From Pseudomonadota bacterium (GTDB taxonomy: Bacteria; Pseudomonadota; Gammaproteobacteria; Acidiferrobacterales; Acidiferrobacteraceae), in NCBI GenBank assembly GCA_021816425.1, contig JAKAXT010000012.1, forward strand, positions 1 to 34,242: a stretch of 34,242 nt of DNA. The letters run 5' to 3'. Both the position numbers and the translations under genes were made by a program. How positions within the stretch are numbered: the first letter of the stretch is position 1; each line of letters begins with the position of its first letter. Positions 15,415-23,143 of this stretch are shown piece after piece. The notes beneath the pieces are model-generated. The model saw nothing but the letters and a program-made list of their open reading frames with translations. It was not told the origin of the DNA and ran no database searches.

Positions 15415-15434
15415 GCCCGACAAGGACGTCGGGC
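15415..15434 (+). other. Hairpin between the lipoprotein and ligase genes
   Basis: GCCCGAC and GTCGGGC flank a six-base loop. If the promoter just upstream is real, the hairpin lies at the very 5' end of the transcript, 16 bases before the AAGGA ribosome site. No T-run follows, so termination of the upstream operon is possible but not typical. Confidence 0.4.
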
Positions 15435-15464
15435 CGTGGCCCTCAAGTCAAGGATGAATTCGAT

Positions 15465-16643
15465 ATGGAAACCCTCGCGATCCCGCTCCCCGCCAATCTC
15501 CCGCCGGATGTGTGCGCGGAGATATCGAAGCGTGCGTGCTATTGCGACACCGCTATCCTGAAGTCGCGCTACCGCCAGGACTCGAACTGTCTCGAGATCG
15601 ACCTGCAAGGCACGGGCGCCGGTGGTGATGTCGCCGCCAAGCTCGAACACCTGATCGGAAAGATGCAGGGCGAACGCCTGGCCGTGACGCCGCGCGTCCT
15701 GCGCGACCGCTCGCGCGACCCGGACGGTTTCGTGCCCACCGCCTACGAGCAACTCGCGGCGCGCGGCCACGTGTGGGCGGCCGGCCCGGGCGTGGTTGGC
15801 CGCGGCGGCGCGTTCATGCGGCTTTTGGGCCGGCTCGATGGCGCCATAGAACGGCTCGCGGTGCGCGAGTTCCAGGCCACCCCGCAGTCCTATAACTCGC
15901 TCGTCCCGAGCGACTGGTTGCGTCGCGCGGGCTACTTCGGTTCGTTTTCGCATTCCGTCACCTTCGCGGTCCATCTGAGGGAGGACTTCGAGGCGATCGA
16001 ACGCTTCGGCAGGCGCCATCGCCAGGGGGAGAACCCCACGTTCGAGGAGGCAGGCGAGCTCGCGCCCCCGGAACATTGCCTGTCGCCCGCCGTGTGCTAC
16101 CACACCTACGGCGCGCTCATGGGGCAGCATCTTTCCGCGGGGGCGGCGTCGGCCTTCACCGGCCACGGGCGATGCTTCCGGTACGAGTCGAAGAACCTCA
16201 AAGGCCTCGATCGGCTCTGGGAGTTTTCCATGCGCGAGATCGTGTGGCTCGGTGACAGCGAGGCGGTGCTCGGTGCGCGGGAGCGGGCCATCGACGCGGC
16301 ATGGAGGCTCGTCGAGCTCCTCGACCTGTCGGCGCGCCTCGAGACGGCCTGCGATCCGTTCTTCGCGAGCGATTTCCCGTCGCTGCGATTCTTCCAGCTC
16401 GCCAACGACTTGAAGTATGAGCTGAAGATCGACGTCGCGCCGGGCGAATCGATCGCCTGCGCGTCGTTCAATTATCACGAGCGGTTTTTCGGGACCCGAT
16501 TCGAGATCACCGCGGACCGCGGCGAGGCCGCCCATACCGGGTGCGCGGCCTTCGGCCTCGAGCGCCTGTTGTACGCGTGTTATTGCCAGCACGGTCTCGA
16601 GCGCGCCGAGGCGCTGGTCGAGAACGCGGCCGCCCGTCTTTAG
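15465..16643 (+). CDS. Amino acid:[carrier protein] ligase homologue (SerRS-like class II core)
   Basis: The 392-residue protein resembles the class II synthetase-like enzymes that activate an amino acid with ATP and load it on the phosphopantetheine arm of a carrier protein instead of a tRNA (described from Bradyrhizobium and Agrobacterium). Motif 2 is GRCFRYESKNLKGLDRLWEFSMREIV (split at 236-240 and 241-260) and motif 3 is GLERLLYAC. Candidate zinc ligands C211 (AVCYHTY), E258 (MREI) and C360 (HTGCAAFG) have nearly the same spacing as the known Cys-Glu-Cys set. About 100 extra N-terminal residues precede the core. There is no tRNA-binding coiled coil. ATG 15465 has AAGGA ten bases upstream. 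No carrier-protein gene is adjacent, which is unusual for this family. Confidence 0.85.
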   Translation: METLAIPLPANLPPDVCAEISKRACYCDTAILKSRYRQDSNCLEIDLQGTGAGGDVAAKLEHLIGKMQGERLAVTPRVLRDRSRDPDGFVPTAYEQLAARGHVWAAGPGVVGRGGAFMRLLGRLDGAIERLAVREFQATPQSYNSLVPSDWLRRAGYFGSFSHSVTFAVHLREDFEAIERFGRRHRQGENPTFEEAGELAPPEHCLSPAVCYHTYGALMGQHLSAGAASAFTGHGRCFRYESKNLKGLDRLWEFSMREIVWLGDSEAVLGARERAIDAAWRLVELLDLSARLETACDPFFASDFPSLRFFQLANDLKYELKIDVAPGESIACASFNYHERFFGTRFEITADRGEAAHTGCAAFGLERLLYACYCQHGLERAEALVENAAARL

Positions 16644-16722
16644 GCGGCCCCTTGGAGTCTTCGCGAGTTATCGTCTTTGACTGGAGGAGCGGGTCCGACG
16701 CAAGCCGGCCCGAGCGACGGTG

Positions 16723-17724
16723 ATGAATATTCAGCCCATGGAATTGTTTGACGAGGTTGTGAATCCCGACCTGGACGAAGTGAGCGCCCTCATGCGGGCG
16801 AACTGGACGCCGCCTTGCTGGCTCTACGAGCCGGACCTTTTGGCCATGCACATCATGAGGCCCACCGCGGACCCGTCGATGGCGGTGGGCCTGCGCGCGA
16901 AGAGCGGCGAACTGGCCTCCTATCTCGCGTTCGTGCCCCTGCGCCTGCGCATCCACGGCCGCATCTACAAGGCCGTGTTTGCGAGCTTTTTCACGGTTTC
17001 CGGCCACTACCGGCGTCATCGCCTGAGCGATCGCCAGCAGGGGCTCATGGTGGATCGCGCGCGCGATCGCGGTTATGAGGTGTACGCGGCGGTCACCGTC
17101 GCCGGGACGCCGGCCAACCAGACCGTGGCGCGGGCGTTCGGGGCGCGCGGCCTGCCGGTGCGCGCCGCGTACAATTTCCGTTACCTCGCGGGGGCCCGGG
17201 CGATCGTGGCGACCCGTCTGGGCGCCGGCGCCGCAGGAAATGTGCGGCCTTACGCGCCAAGCGACGAGGACGTCGCGTTCGCGCTGCTGTCGGAGGCCGC
17301 GGCCTGCGCGCCGCTTGCGCAGGTGGTGGAGCGCGAGGACGTCGACTTCTCTCTGCGCGGCCGGCCGCGGATCAAGACCTACGTCTACGAGAGCGAGGCC
17401 GGCGTCCAGGCCCTCATGAGCGTCTCCTTGCTGCCGGTGCTGTCGGGGCGGGTCGGTCTGAACGCTTATGTGGAGGCGCTCGCGCTCGGGCGCCTGGAGC
17501 CCGCGGCGCGCATGGCCTTCGTCGACGCGGTGCTGCGTTCGGTGCTCCTGGAAGGGGCCGAGGCGATCATGGTGCCGGACACGGGCCGCGCTGATCTCGC
17601 GGTGTTCAGGCGCCTGGGCTTTCGGGCCGCCCCACGGAAGCTTCGGCTTCTGCTCGCCCCCTTGCGCACGGACGTGACCGACCTTCCGGAGACGGTGGAT
17701 GGGTTCTGCCTCGACGTGTTCTGA
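16723..17724 (+). CDS. GNAT-superfamily-like N-acyltransferase
   Basis: The 333-residue protein has two GNAT-like halves. The first contains VGLRAKSGELASYLAFVPL, then ASFFTVSGHYRRHRLSDRQQ, where an acetyl-CoA pyrophosphate loop would normally be (Q/R-x-x-G-x-G/A is not strict here), and RARDRGYEVYAAVT. The second half ends with AFVDAVLRSVLLEGAEAIMVPDTGRADLAVFRRLGF, a typical GNAT beta-alpha C-terminal end. Proteins of this size and layout often transfer amino acids or long acyl groups from a carrier. It follows the carrier-protein ligase by 79 bases and precedes the hexapeptide transferase by two, so a shared pathway is likely. The start ATG 16723 is chosen over GTG 16720; neither has a strong ribosome site. 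The substrate is unknown. Confidence 0.65.
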   Translation: MNIQPMELFDEVVNPDLDEVSALMRANWTPPCWLYEPDLLAMHIMRPTADPSMAVGLRAKSGELASYLAFVPLRLRIHGRIYKAVFASFFTVSGHYRRHRLSDRQQGLMVDRARDRGYEVYAAVTVAGTPANQTVARAFGARGLPVRAAYNFRYLAGARAIVATRLGAGAAGNVRPYAPSDEDVAFALLSEAAACAPLAQVVEREDVDFSLRGRPRIKTYVYESEAGVQALMSVSLLPVLSGRVGLNAYVEALALGRLEPAARMAFVDAVLRSVLLEGAEAIMVPDTGRADLAVFRRLGFRAAPRKLRLLLAPLRTDVTDLPETVDGFCLDVF

Positions 17725-17726
17725 GC

Positions 17727-18299
17727 ATGGCGACGGGTTTTAGGGAGACCGTGCGGGTCCTGCTCGCGGGCCTCGGGACCGTGATCGCGCTGCCGGCTTT
17801 GGTCATCGCCGACTGGGGCCGCCTGGACGAGGGTTTCATCCTGGGCGGCCAGGCCCTCGCCCTGGTGCCGGGGGTCATAGGCGATGCCGCGCGCGCCGCC
17901 TTCTATGCGCGCACGCTCGCGCTCTTCGAACCGGGCGCGGCGGTACGCTTCGGGAGTTATTTTTCGAAACGCGGCGCGCGCGTCCATGCGGGCGCCGGGA
18001 TAGGGGCCTATTGCGTCATAGGCCTGGCCGACTTAGGGCCGCGCGTGCGGATCGCAAGCCGCGTGTCCATCACTTCGGGTCTTCATTATCACGGCAGCGC
18101 CGCCCGCGGCGTGGAGGATCGGGACGTGGTCGAGCGGGTGACCATAGGCGCCAACACCTGGATCGGGGAGGGGGCGGTCATCGGCGCCGACGTAGGCGCC
18201 AACTGCATCGTCGGCATGGGGTCGGTCGTCATTCAGCCGGTTCCGGACGGGTCCACGGTCATGGGCAATCCGGCCCGGCGCATCCCCACGGCCGCCTGA
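17727..18299 (+). CDS. Hexapeptide-repeat (left-handed beta-helix) acyltransferase
   Basis: The 190-residue protein has an N-terminal part with a hydrophobic helix (about 8-28). Hexapeptide repeats then run from about residue 70 to 180, with turns such as ARVHAGAGIGAYCVIGLADLG, VTIGANTWIGEGAVIGADVG and NCIVGMGSVVI. It ends VMGNPARRIP, the usual C-terminus of acetyl/acyltransferases of the WcaF/NodL/CysE type. The His in GLHYHGSA is a candidate catalytic base. These enzymes O- or N-acylate sugars or small molecules using acyl-CoA or acyl-ACP. Two bases separate it from the GNAT-like gene. The exact substrate cannot be read from the sequence. Confidence 0.75.
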   Translation: MATGFRETVRVLLAGLGTVIALPALVIADWGRLDEGFILGGQALALVPGVIGDAARAAFYARTLALFEPGAAVRFGSYFSKRGARVHAGAGIGAYCVIGLADLGPRVRIASRVSITSGLHYHGSAARGVEDRDVVERVTIGANTWIGEGAVIGADVGANCIVGMGSVVIQPVPDGSTVMGNPARRIPTAA

Positions 18300-18308
18300 G
18301 GGCGGCCG
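18289..18308. terminator. GC-rich hairpin between convergent genes
   Basis: CGGCCGCC and GGCGGCCG form an 8-base stem with a TGAG loop that includes the stop codon of the acyltransferase. It lies seven bases before the rpoH stop on the other strand. It may work as a bidirectional transcription stop, but no T-run follows on either side. Confidence 0.4.
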
Positions 18309-18314
18309 CAGCGA

Positions 18315-19184
18315 TCAGGCGGGCTCGGGCGAGAGCAGCACACCCTTCATGGTATCGAGGGCCTTTTTCTCGATCTGCCGGATGCGTTCGGCGGACACCC
18401 CGTATTCTTGCGCGAGCTCGTGCAAGGTCGGCTTCTCGGTGGCAAGCCAGCGCCTGCGGATGATGTCCTGGCTGCGCCCATCCAGGCACACGAGCGCGTT
18501 TTGCAGGCGATCGTGCTGCGAGGTCTCGGCATCGGCGGAAGTCAGGAGACTCTCCGGGTTATAGCGCATGTCCTGGAGAAAGCCGGCCGGCGACGAGCGG
18601 AAATCCTCGTCGTCGCTCTCGTCTTGCGCATCGAACGGCACATCCGTGCTCGCCATCCGCGACTCCATCTCCTTGACGGTGTCGGTCGGCACGTCGAGGT
18701 CCGCAGCCAGGTTCGAGATCTCGTTCTCGTTCATCCAGCCTATGCGGGCCCGCGATTGGCGGAGGTTGAAGAACAGCTTGCGCTGGGCCTTGGTCGTGGC
18801 GACCTTGACGATGCGCCAGTTGCGCAGGATGTAATCGTAGATCTCGGCACGTATCCAGTGGATGGCGAATGACACCAAGCGGACGCCGTGCGCCGGATCG
18901 AAGTGCTTCACGGCCTTCATGAGGCCGATGTTGCCCTCTTGGATGAGATCGGCCTGCGGCAGGCCATAGCCCGCGAAGGCCCGGGCGACGCGGATGACGT
19001 AACGGAGCTGGGACAGCACGAGCTGCCGGGCGGCCTCGAGACTATTGTGCTCCCGGTACTCGATCGCGAGCGCCCGTTCCTGATCGGCGTCCAGCAGGGG
19101 CGCGGCATTGGCGAGGCGCATGTAATGCGAGAGCCCGCCTTCCGCGCTTACGTTGACGGCGATTGGCAAGGTTTGTGTAGTCAT
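18315..19184 (-). CDS. rpoH: Heat-shock sigma factor RpoH (sigma-32)
   Basis: This 289-residue group-3 sigma factor directs RNA polymerase to heat-shock promoters. It has region 2 with DLIQEGNIGLMKAVKHFDP and FAIHWIRAEIYDYILRNW, the RpoH box QRKLFFNLR at residues 134-142, and region 4 with TLHELAQEYGVSAERIRQIEKKAL for -35 recognition. The length matches the family. It is last in a long minus-strand run after ftsX, with a 106-base gap that carries a CIRCE operator and a promoter-like sequence, so it probably has its own regulated transcript. The ATG at 19184 follows a GGGGG-TAGGAA stretch. The gene order ftsY-ftsE-ftsX-rpoH is conserved across Gammaproteobacteria. Confidence 0.97.
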   Translation of the reverse strand: MTTQTLPIAVNVSAEGGLSHYMRLANAAPLLDADQERALAIEYREHNSLEAARQLVLSQLRYVIRVARAFAGYGLPQADLIQEGNIGLMKAVKHFDPAHGVRLVSFAIHWIRAEIYDYILRNWRIVKVATTKAQRKLFFNLRQSRARIGWMNENEISNLAADLDVPTDTVKEMESRMASTDVPFDAQDESDDEDFRSSPAGFLQDMRYNPESLLTSADAETSQHDRLQNALVCLDGRSQDIIRRRWLATEKPTLHELAQEYGVSAERIRQIEKKALDTMKGVLLSPEPA

Positions 19185-19224
19185 TTCCTACCCCCTTTCG
19201 ACTGTCCATATCGACCTGGACGCA

Positions 19225-19254
19225 ATTTTAGCATTCTCGGCCTGAGAGTGCTAA
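19225..19254 (-). promoter_or_regulatory. Candidate rpoH promoter overlapped by CIRCE
   Basis: Reading toward rpoH, TTAGCA (19254-19249) could be a -35 and TAAAAT (19230-19225) a -10, with an 18-base spacer and a TGC just before the -10 (extended -10). Transcription would begin near 19218, giving a leader of about 34 bases. The CIRCE arms cover both elements, so a bound repressor would block polymerase. Confidence 0.5.
19228..19254. promoter_or_regulatory. CIRCE operator (HrcA binding site) upstream of rpoH
   Basis: The plus strand reads TTAGCATTC, nine bases, GAGTGCTAA. The CIRCE consensus is TTAGCACTC-N9-GAGTGCTAA, so 17 of 18 arm positions match and the spacer is exact. HrcA binds this element to repress heat-shock genes, classically groESL and dnaK. 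Here it sits 44 to 70 bases before the rpoH start codon. Confidence 0.88.
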
Positions 19255-19290
19255 TTCCCGTGAAAAGTTCCGGCGGCAGGCGGTCGCGTC

Positions 19291-20187
19291 TCAGGCCTCG
19301 CCCCGGCGCAGGGCCCGCGCGACCGCGATGCGCGCCCCGAGCCAGCCGAGCGAGGCGCCCAGCGCCAAGAGCGCCAGGGCCTGCTCGAGGCCCAGACCGG
19401 ACAGGCGGTAATGGGCCCCGTAGGCGCGATCCAGGGCCGCCACGGGCCCCTCCAGGGCCACGAGCCCGGCCTCGAGGACCATAAGCGCGCACAGTGCGCC
19501 CAAGCCCCCGGTCAGCGCGCCGATATACAGGAAGGGACGCCGGATAAAGGCATTGGTTCCCCCGACCAGACGAACGACCGCGATTTCGGTGGCACGGCTC
19601 GCCACGGTCGCGCGGGTGGTGTTGGCGAGAATAAGGACGAGGGCGAGGCCCAAGGTCGCCGCGAGGATCGCCACCAGACGCCGCCCGAGGGCGAGCGCGG
19701 CGTCGAGGCGCTCGACCCATACCAGGTTGGACTGGACGTGCGCCACATCGGGCAAAGTCTTGAGCTGCGCGGCGAGGCGCGCGACCGACCGGGGCCCGGG
19801 ACGCGCGGGCGCGACGATGGCCACGCCCGGCAAGGGGTTGCGTCGGCCGAAGAGGCCCATGGGCCCGAGCCCGGAGGCCCTCTTGAATTCGCGCAGGCCC
19901 TGGGCGGGCGAGATGTAGCGCACCGCGGCCACCCCGGGGACGCGGCGGATGGCGGCCACGGCCTCGTCGTCTGCGCCGCCCCTCTTCAGGTAGACCGAGA
20001 GCGAACCGCGCGGCTGCCACCCCTGGCTCAGTCTCTGCAGATTCACCAGCCCGACATAGAGACCGGTCGGCAAAGCGAGGGTCAGGCCGATCAGGATGAT
20101 GGTCATCAGGGTGGGCGCGGGGCTGCGCGCGAAGTCGCCGAGCGTCCTCATGAAGACCTGCGCATGACGGGTCATGTAGGCCTTCAT
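19291..20187 (-). CDS. ftsX: Cell-division ABC-like permease FtsX
   Basis: The 298-residue membrane protein pairs with FtsE to regulate peptidoglycan hydrolases at the septum. One transmembrane helix lies at about 24-48, then a periplasmic domain (about 50-165) with the typical SVYLKRGGADDEAVAAIR and YISPAQGLREF, and three more helices in the C-terminal half (about 170-195, 215-240, 265-290). ATEIAVVRLVGGTNAFIRRPF is the FtsX family signature loop. The ATG at 20187 overlaps the ftsE stop by four bases (ATGA), so the two subunits are co-translated. Length is close to the usual 300-350 residues. Confidence 0.95.
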   Translation of the reverse strand: MKAYMTRHAQVFMRTLGDFARSPAPTLMTIILIGLTLALPTGLYVGLVNLQRLSQGWQPRGSLSVYLKRGGADDEAVAAIRRVPGVAAVRYISPAQGLREFKRASGLGPMGLFGRRNPLPGVAIVAPARPGPRSVARLAAQLKTLPDVAHVQSNLVWVERLDAALALGRRLVAILAATLGLALVLILANTTRATVASRATEIAVVRLVGGTNAFIRRPFLYIGALTGGLGALCALMVLEAGLVALEGPVAALDRAYGAHYRLSGLGLEQALALLALGASLGWLGARIAVARALRRGEA

Positions 20188-20843
20188 GCCGCCCCCAGCA
20201 TATGCCCCGCGCCAAGGCGTATGACCCGTTTCTTCAGGCGCTCGATCTGGCGGAGGTCGTGGGTGGCGACCAGGACCGTGACGCCGTGGTCGTTGAATTC
20301 GCGAAAAAGGTCGATGATGTCGTCGGACAAGGCGGCGTCGAGGTTGCCGGTCGGTTCGTCGGCGATGAGCACCGGCGGGCGATGCACGAGCGCGCGGGCG
20401 ATGCCCACGCGTTGCTGTTCGCCGCCGGACAGGGCGAGCGGGAAACCGCGTTCCCGGCCCCTCAAGCCCACCTTGTCGAGGGCCGCGAGCACGCGCTTTC
20501 GGACCTCGTCCCCGGTCATGCCTGCCACCACGAGCGGCAAGGCCACGTTGTCGAACACCGTGCGTTCGTTCAAGAGGCGGTTGTCCTGGAACACCACGCC
20601 GATCTCGCGCCGGAAGTAGGGCAGTCGCCGGGCGGGCAGCCGCCCGAGGTCGTGGCCGTTGACCGTGATCTGGCCGCGCGTGGGGCGCTCGAGCAGGCAG
20701 ATCAGCTTCAGTACGGTGCTCTTGCCGGCCCCCGAGGGCCCGGTCAAAAAGGCCATCTCGCCCTTGTCGAGCGAAAACCCGACATCACTCAAGGCCTCCG
20801 TCCCCAGCGGGTAGCGCTTGAAGACGTGTCTAAGTTCGATCAC
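20184..20843 (-). CDS. ftsE: Cell-division ATP-binding protein FtsE
   Basis: This 219-residue ABC ATPase has Walker A GPSGAGKS at 35-42, Q-loop FQDNRLL near 86, signature LSGGEQ at 138-143 and Walker B VLIADEP at 158-164, followed by the FtsE-typical TGNLD. Together with FtsX it signals to septal amidase activators. The start is GTG at 20843, which lies 14 bases inside the end of ftsY, and the stop overlaps ftsX by four bases. Length and neighbours leave little doubt. Confidence 0.97.
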   Translation of the reverse strand: MIELRHVFKRYPLGTEALSDVGFSLDKGEMAFLTGPSGAGKSTVLKLICLLERPTRGQITVNGHDLGRLPARRLPYFRREIGVVFQDNRLLNERTVFDNVALPLVVAGMTGDEVRKRVLAALDKVGLRGRERGFPLALSGGEQQRVGIARALVHRPPVLIADEPTGNLDAALSDDIIDLFREFNDHGVTVLVATHDLRQIERLKKRVIRLGAGHMLGAA

Positions 20844-21804
20844 TGAGGAGTTCCGCCGGCAGGACCGCGTCGACGAAGGACCGGGCGTCGAAGGGGCGCA
20901 GGTCGTCCACGGACTCGCCGACCCCCACGAAATAGATCGGCAGCCCGAAGCGTTTGGCGAGCGCGAACACGACGCCCCCCTTGGCGGTCCCGTCGAGCTT
21001 GGTGATGCAAAGACCCGTGACGCCTACGGCCTTGTGGAACTGCTCGACCTGCGCCACGGCATTCTGGCCTATGCCCCCGTCCAGGGTCAGGATGACCTGG
21101 TGGGGGGCCTGGGCGTCGAGCCGCGCGAGCGTGCGCTTGATCTTAGCGAGTTCGTCCATGAGGCCGGCCTGGGTGTGCAGGCGGCCGGCGCTGTCGATGA
21201 GAAGCACGTCCACGCCCCGCGCCCGCGCCGCCTGCAGGGCGTCGTGGGCGACGGCCGCGGCATCGGCCCCGCGCGGCTGGCTGATCATGGCCACGTCCGA
21301 GCGCCTGGCCCATTCGCCGAGCTGCTCGATGGCGGCGGCGCGGAAGGTGTCGCCGGCCGCGAGCAGGACCGAGCGGCCCTCGCCCCGCAGCCGCGCGGCG
21401 AGCTTGCCGATGGTGGTGGTCTTGCCGGCGCCGTTTACCCCGATCATGAGGACGATCTCGGGTTTGTGGGCCACGGGCCAGGGCTTCTCGCAGGGTTGCA
21501 CGATCTCGTAGAGGATGGAGCGCAGGGCCCCGTAGACGGCCTGCGCATCGCCGAGTTCCTTGCGGGATATGCGGCGGGTGATGTCGGCCATGACCGCCGT
21601 GGCCGTGTCCACGCCGAGGTCGGCTGTGATGAGCGCCGTCTCCAGGTCCTCGAGCAGCGCCGCGTCCAGGGTCCGCTTGCGCTTCAGCAGGTCGCCGACA
21701 TTGTCGCTCAAGGCCCGGCTCGTGGCGGCGAGGCGTTCGCCGAGACGAGTGAGGACGCCCGGTTTCTCGCTCTTGTCGCCCGACGTCTTACGAAAGAGCG
21801 CCAT
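20830..21804 (-). CDS. ftsY: Signal recognition particle receptor FtsY
   Basis: This 324-residue SRP GTPase docks ribosome-nascent-chain complexes at the membrane for insertion of membrane proteins. The N domain covers about 15-105, G1 is GVNGAGKT at 122-129, then DTFRAAA at 152-158, DSAGRLHTQ (G3) and TKLDGTAKGG (G4 and nearby). The acidic A domain of E. coli FtsY is absent; the protein is close to the minimal NG form with a short basic lead of about 20 residues. It starts six bases after the ferredoxin stop and overlaps ftsE by 14 bases. Confidence 0.97.
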   Translation of the reverse strand: MALFRKTSGDKSEKPGVLTRLGERLAATSRALSDNVGDLLKRKRTLDAALLEDLETALITADLGVDTATAVMADITRRISRKELGDAQAVYGALRSILYEIVQPCEKPWPVAHKPEIVLMIGVNGAGKTTTIGKLAARLRGEGRSVLLAAGDTFRAAAIEQLGEWARRSDVAMISQPRGADAAAVAHDALQAARARGVDVLLIDSAGRLHTQAGLMDELAKIKRTLARLDAQAPHQVILTLDGGIGQNAVAQVEQFHKAVGVTGLCITKLDGTAKGGVVFALAKRFGLPIYFVGVGESVDDLRPFDARSFVDAVLPAELLSDRT

Positions 21805-21810
21805 GGGCGA

Positions 21811-22570
<760 letters not shown>

Positions 22571-22579
22571 GGGCGATCC

Positions 22580-23143
22580 TCAGGGCACGGGCGTGGCCAA
22601 GCCGAAGGCGACGTTGCCCGCCCGACCGTGCCTGTGCCATTGCCAGCCGGGCGGCAGCTCGAAATCGCCCTCCGCCGCGCTTTCGATGTAGACGAGCCCC
22701 GCTTGCGCGAGGATGCGCCGCGCGCGGATCGCGGTCAAGGTGTCGACGAGAAGTCCGGCCGCGAAGGGCGGATCGAGAAATATGACATCGAACGCCGCCG
22801 GGCCCTGGGTCCCCAGAAACTCGAGCGCCCCGGAGGCCACGATCCGCGCCTCGCAGCCGAGCGCCTCGCGGTTCTCGCGCAAAGCCGCGATCGTTGCGGG
22901 ATTCGTTTCCACGAAAGTCGCGTTCGCCGCGCCGCGCGACAAGGCCTCGAAGCCGAGCGCCCCGGATCCGGCGAACAGATCGAGGCACCGGGCCCCGGGG
23001 AGCCAGGGGTTCAGCCAATTGAAAAGCGTCTCGCGGGCGCGATCGGGCGTCGGTCGCAGGCCAGGCTCCTCGGGGAAGGCGAGCCGCCGTCCGCGAAAGC
23101 GTCCGCCGATGATCCGGACCGCGGGCCCTTTAGGCCGGGCCAT
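22580..23143 (-). CDS. rsmD: 16S rRNA (guanine966-N2)-methyltransferase RsmD
   Basis: The 187-residue enzyme methylates G966 of 16S rRNA in the assembled small subunit. It shows RIIGGRFRGRRL at the N-terminus, RPTPDRARETLFNWL, SAM motif I DLFAGSGALGFEALSRGA, and the catalytic FDVIFLDPPF. The start at 23143 has GAGGAA four bases upstream and lies inside the end of the chloride-channel gene (14-base overlap); seven upstream codons were rejected. Neighbouring coaD is the usual partner. Confidence 0.95.
   Translation of the reverse strand: MARPKGPAVRIIGGRFRGRRLAFPEEPGLRPTPDRARETLFNWLNPWLPGARCLDLFAGSGALGFEALSRGAANATFVETNPATIAALRENREALGCEARIVASGALEFLGTQGPAAFDVIFLDPPFAAGLLVDTLTAIRARRILAQAGLVYIESAAEGDFELPPGWQWHRHGRAGNVAFGLATPVP

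Noticed and set aside
16541-16723. 60-codon frame between the ligase and GNAT-like genes as a possible carrier protein
   Set aside because: Most of it is a shadow of the ligase gene; there is no DSL phosphopantetheine site and it is strongly basic, unlike a carrier protein.
19411-20619. 402-codon open frame opposite ftsX and ftsE
   Set aside because: It is antisense to two clearly conserved genes and its product is low-complexity and charged.
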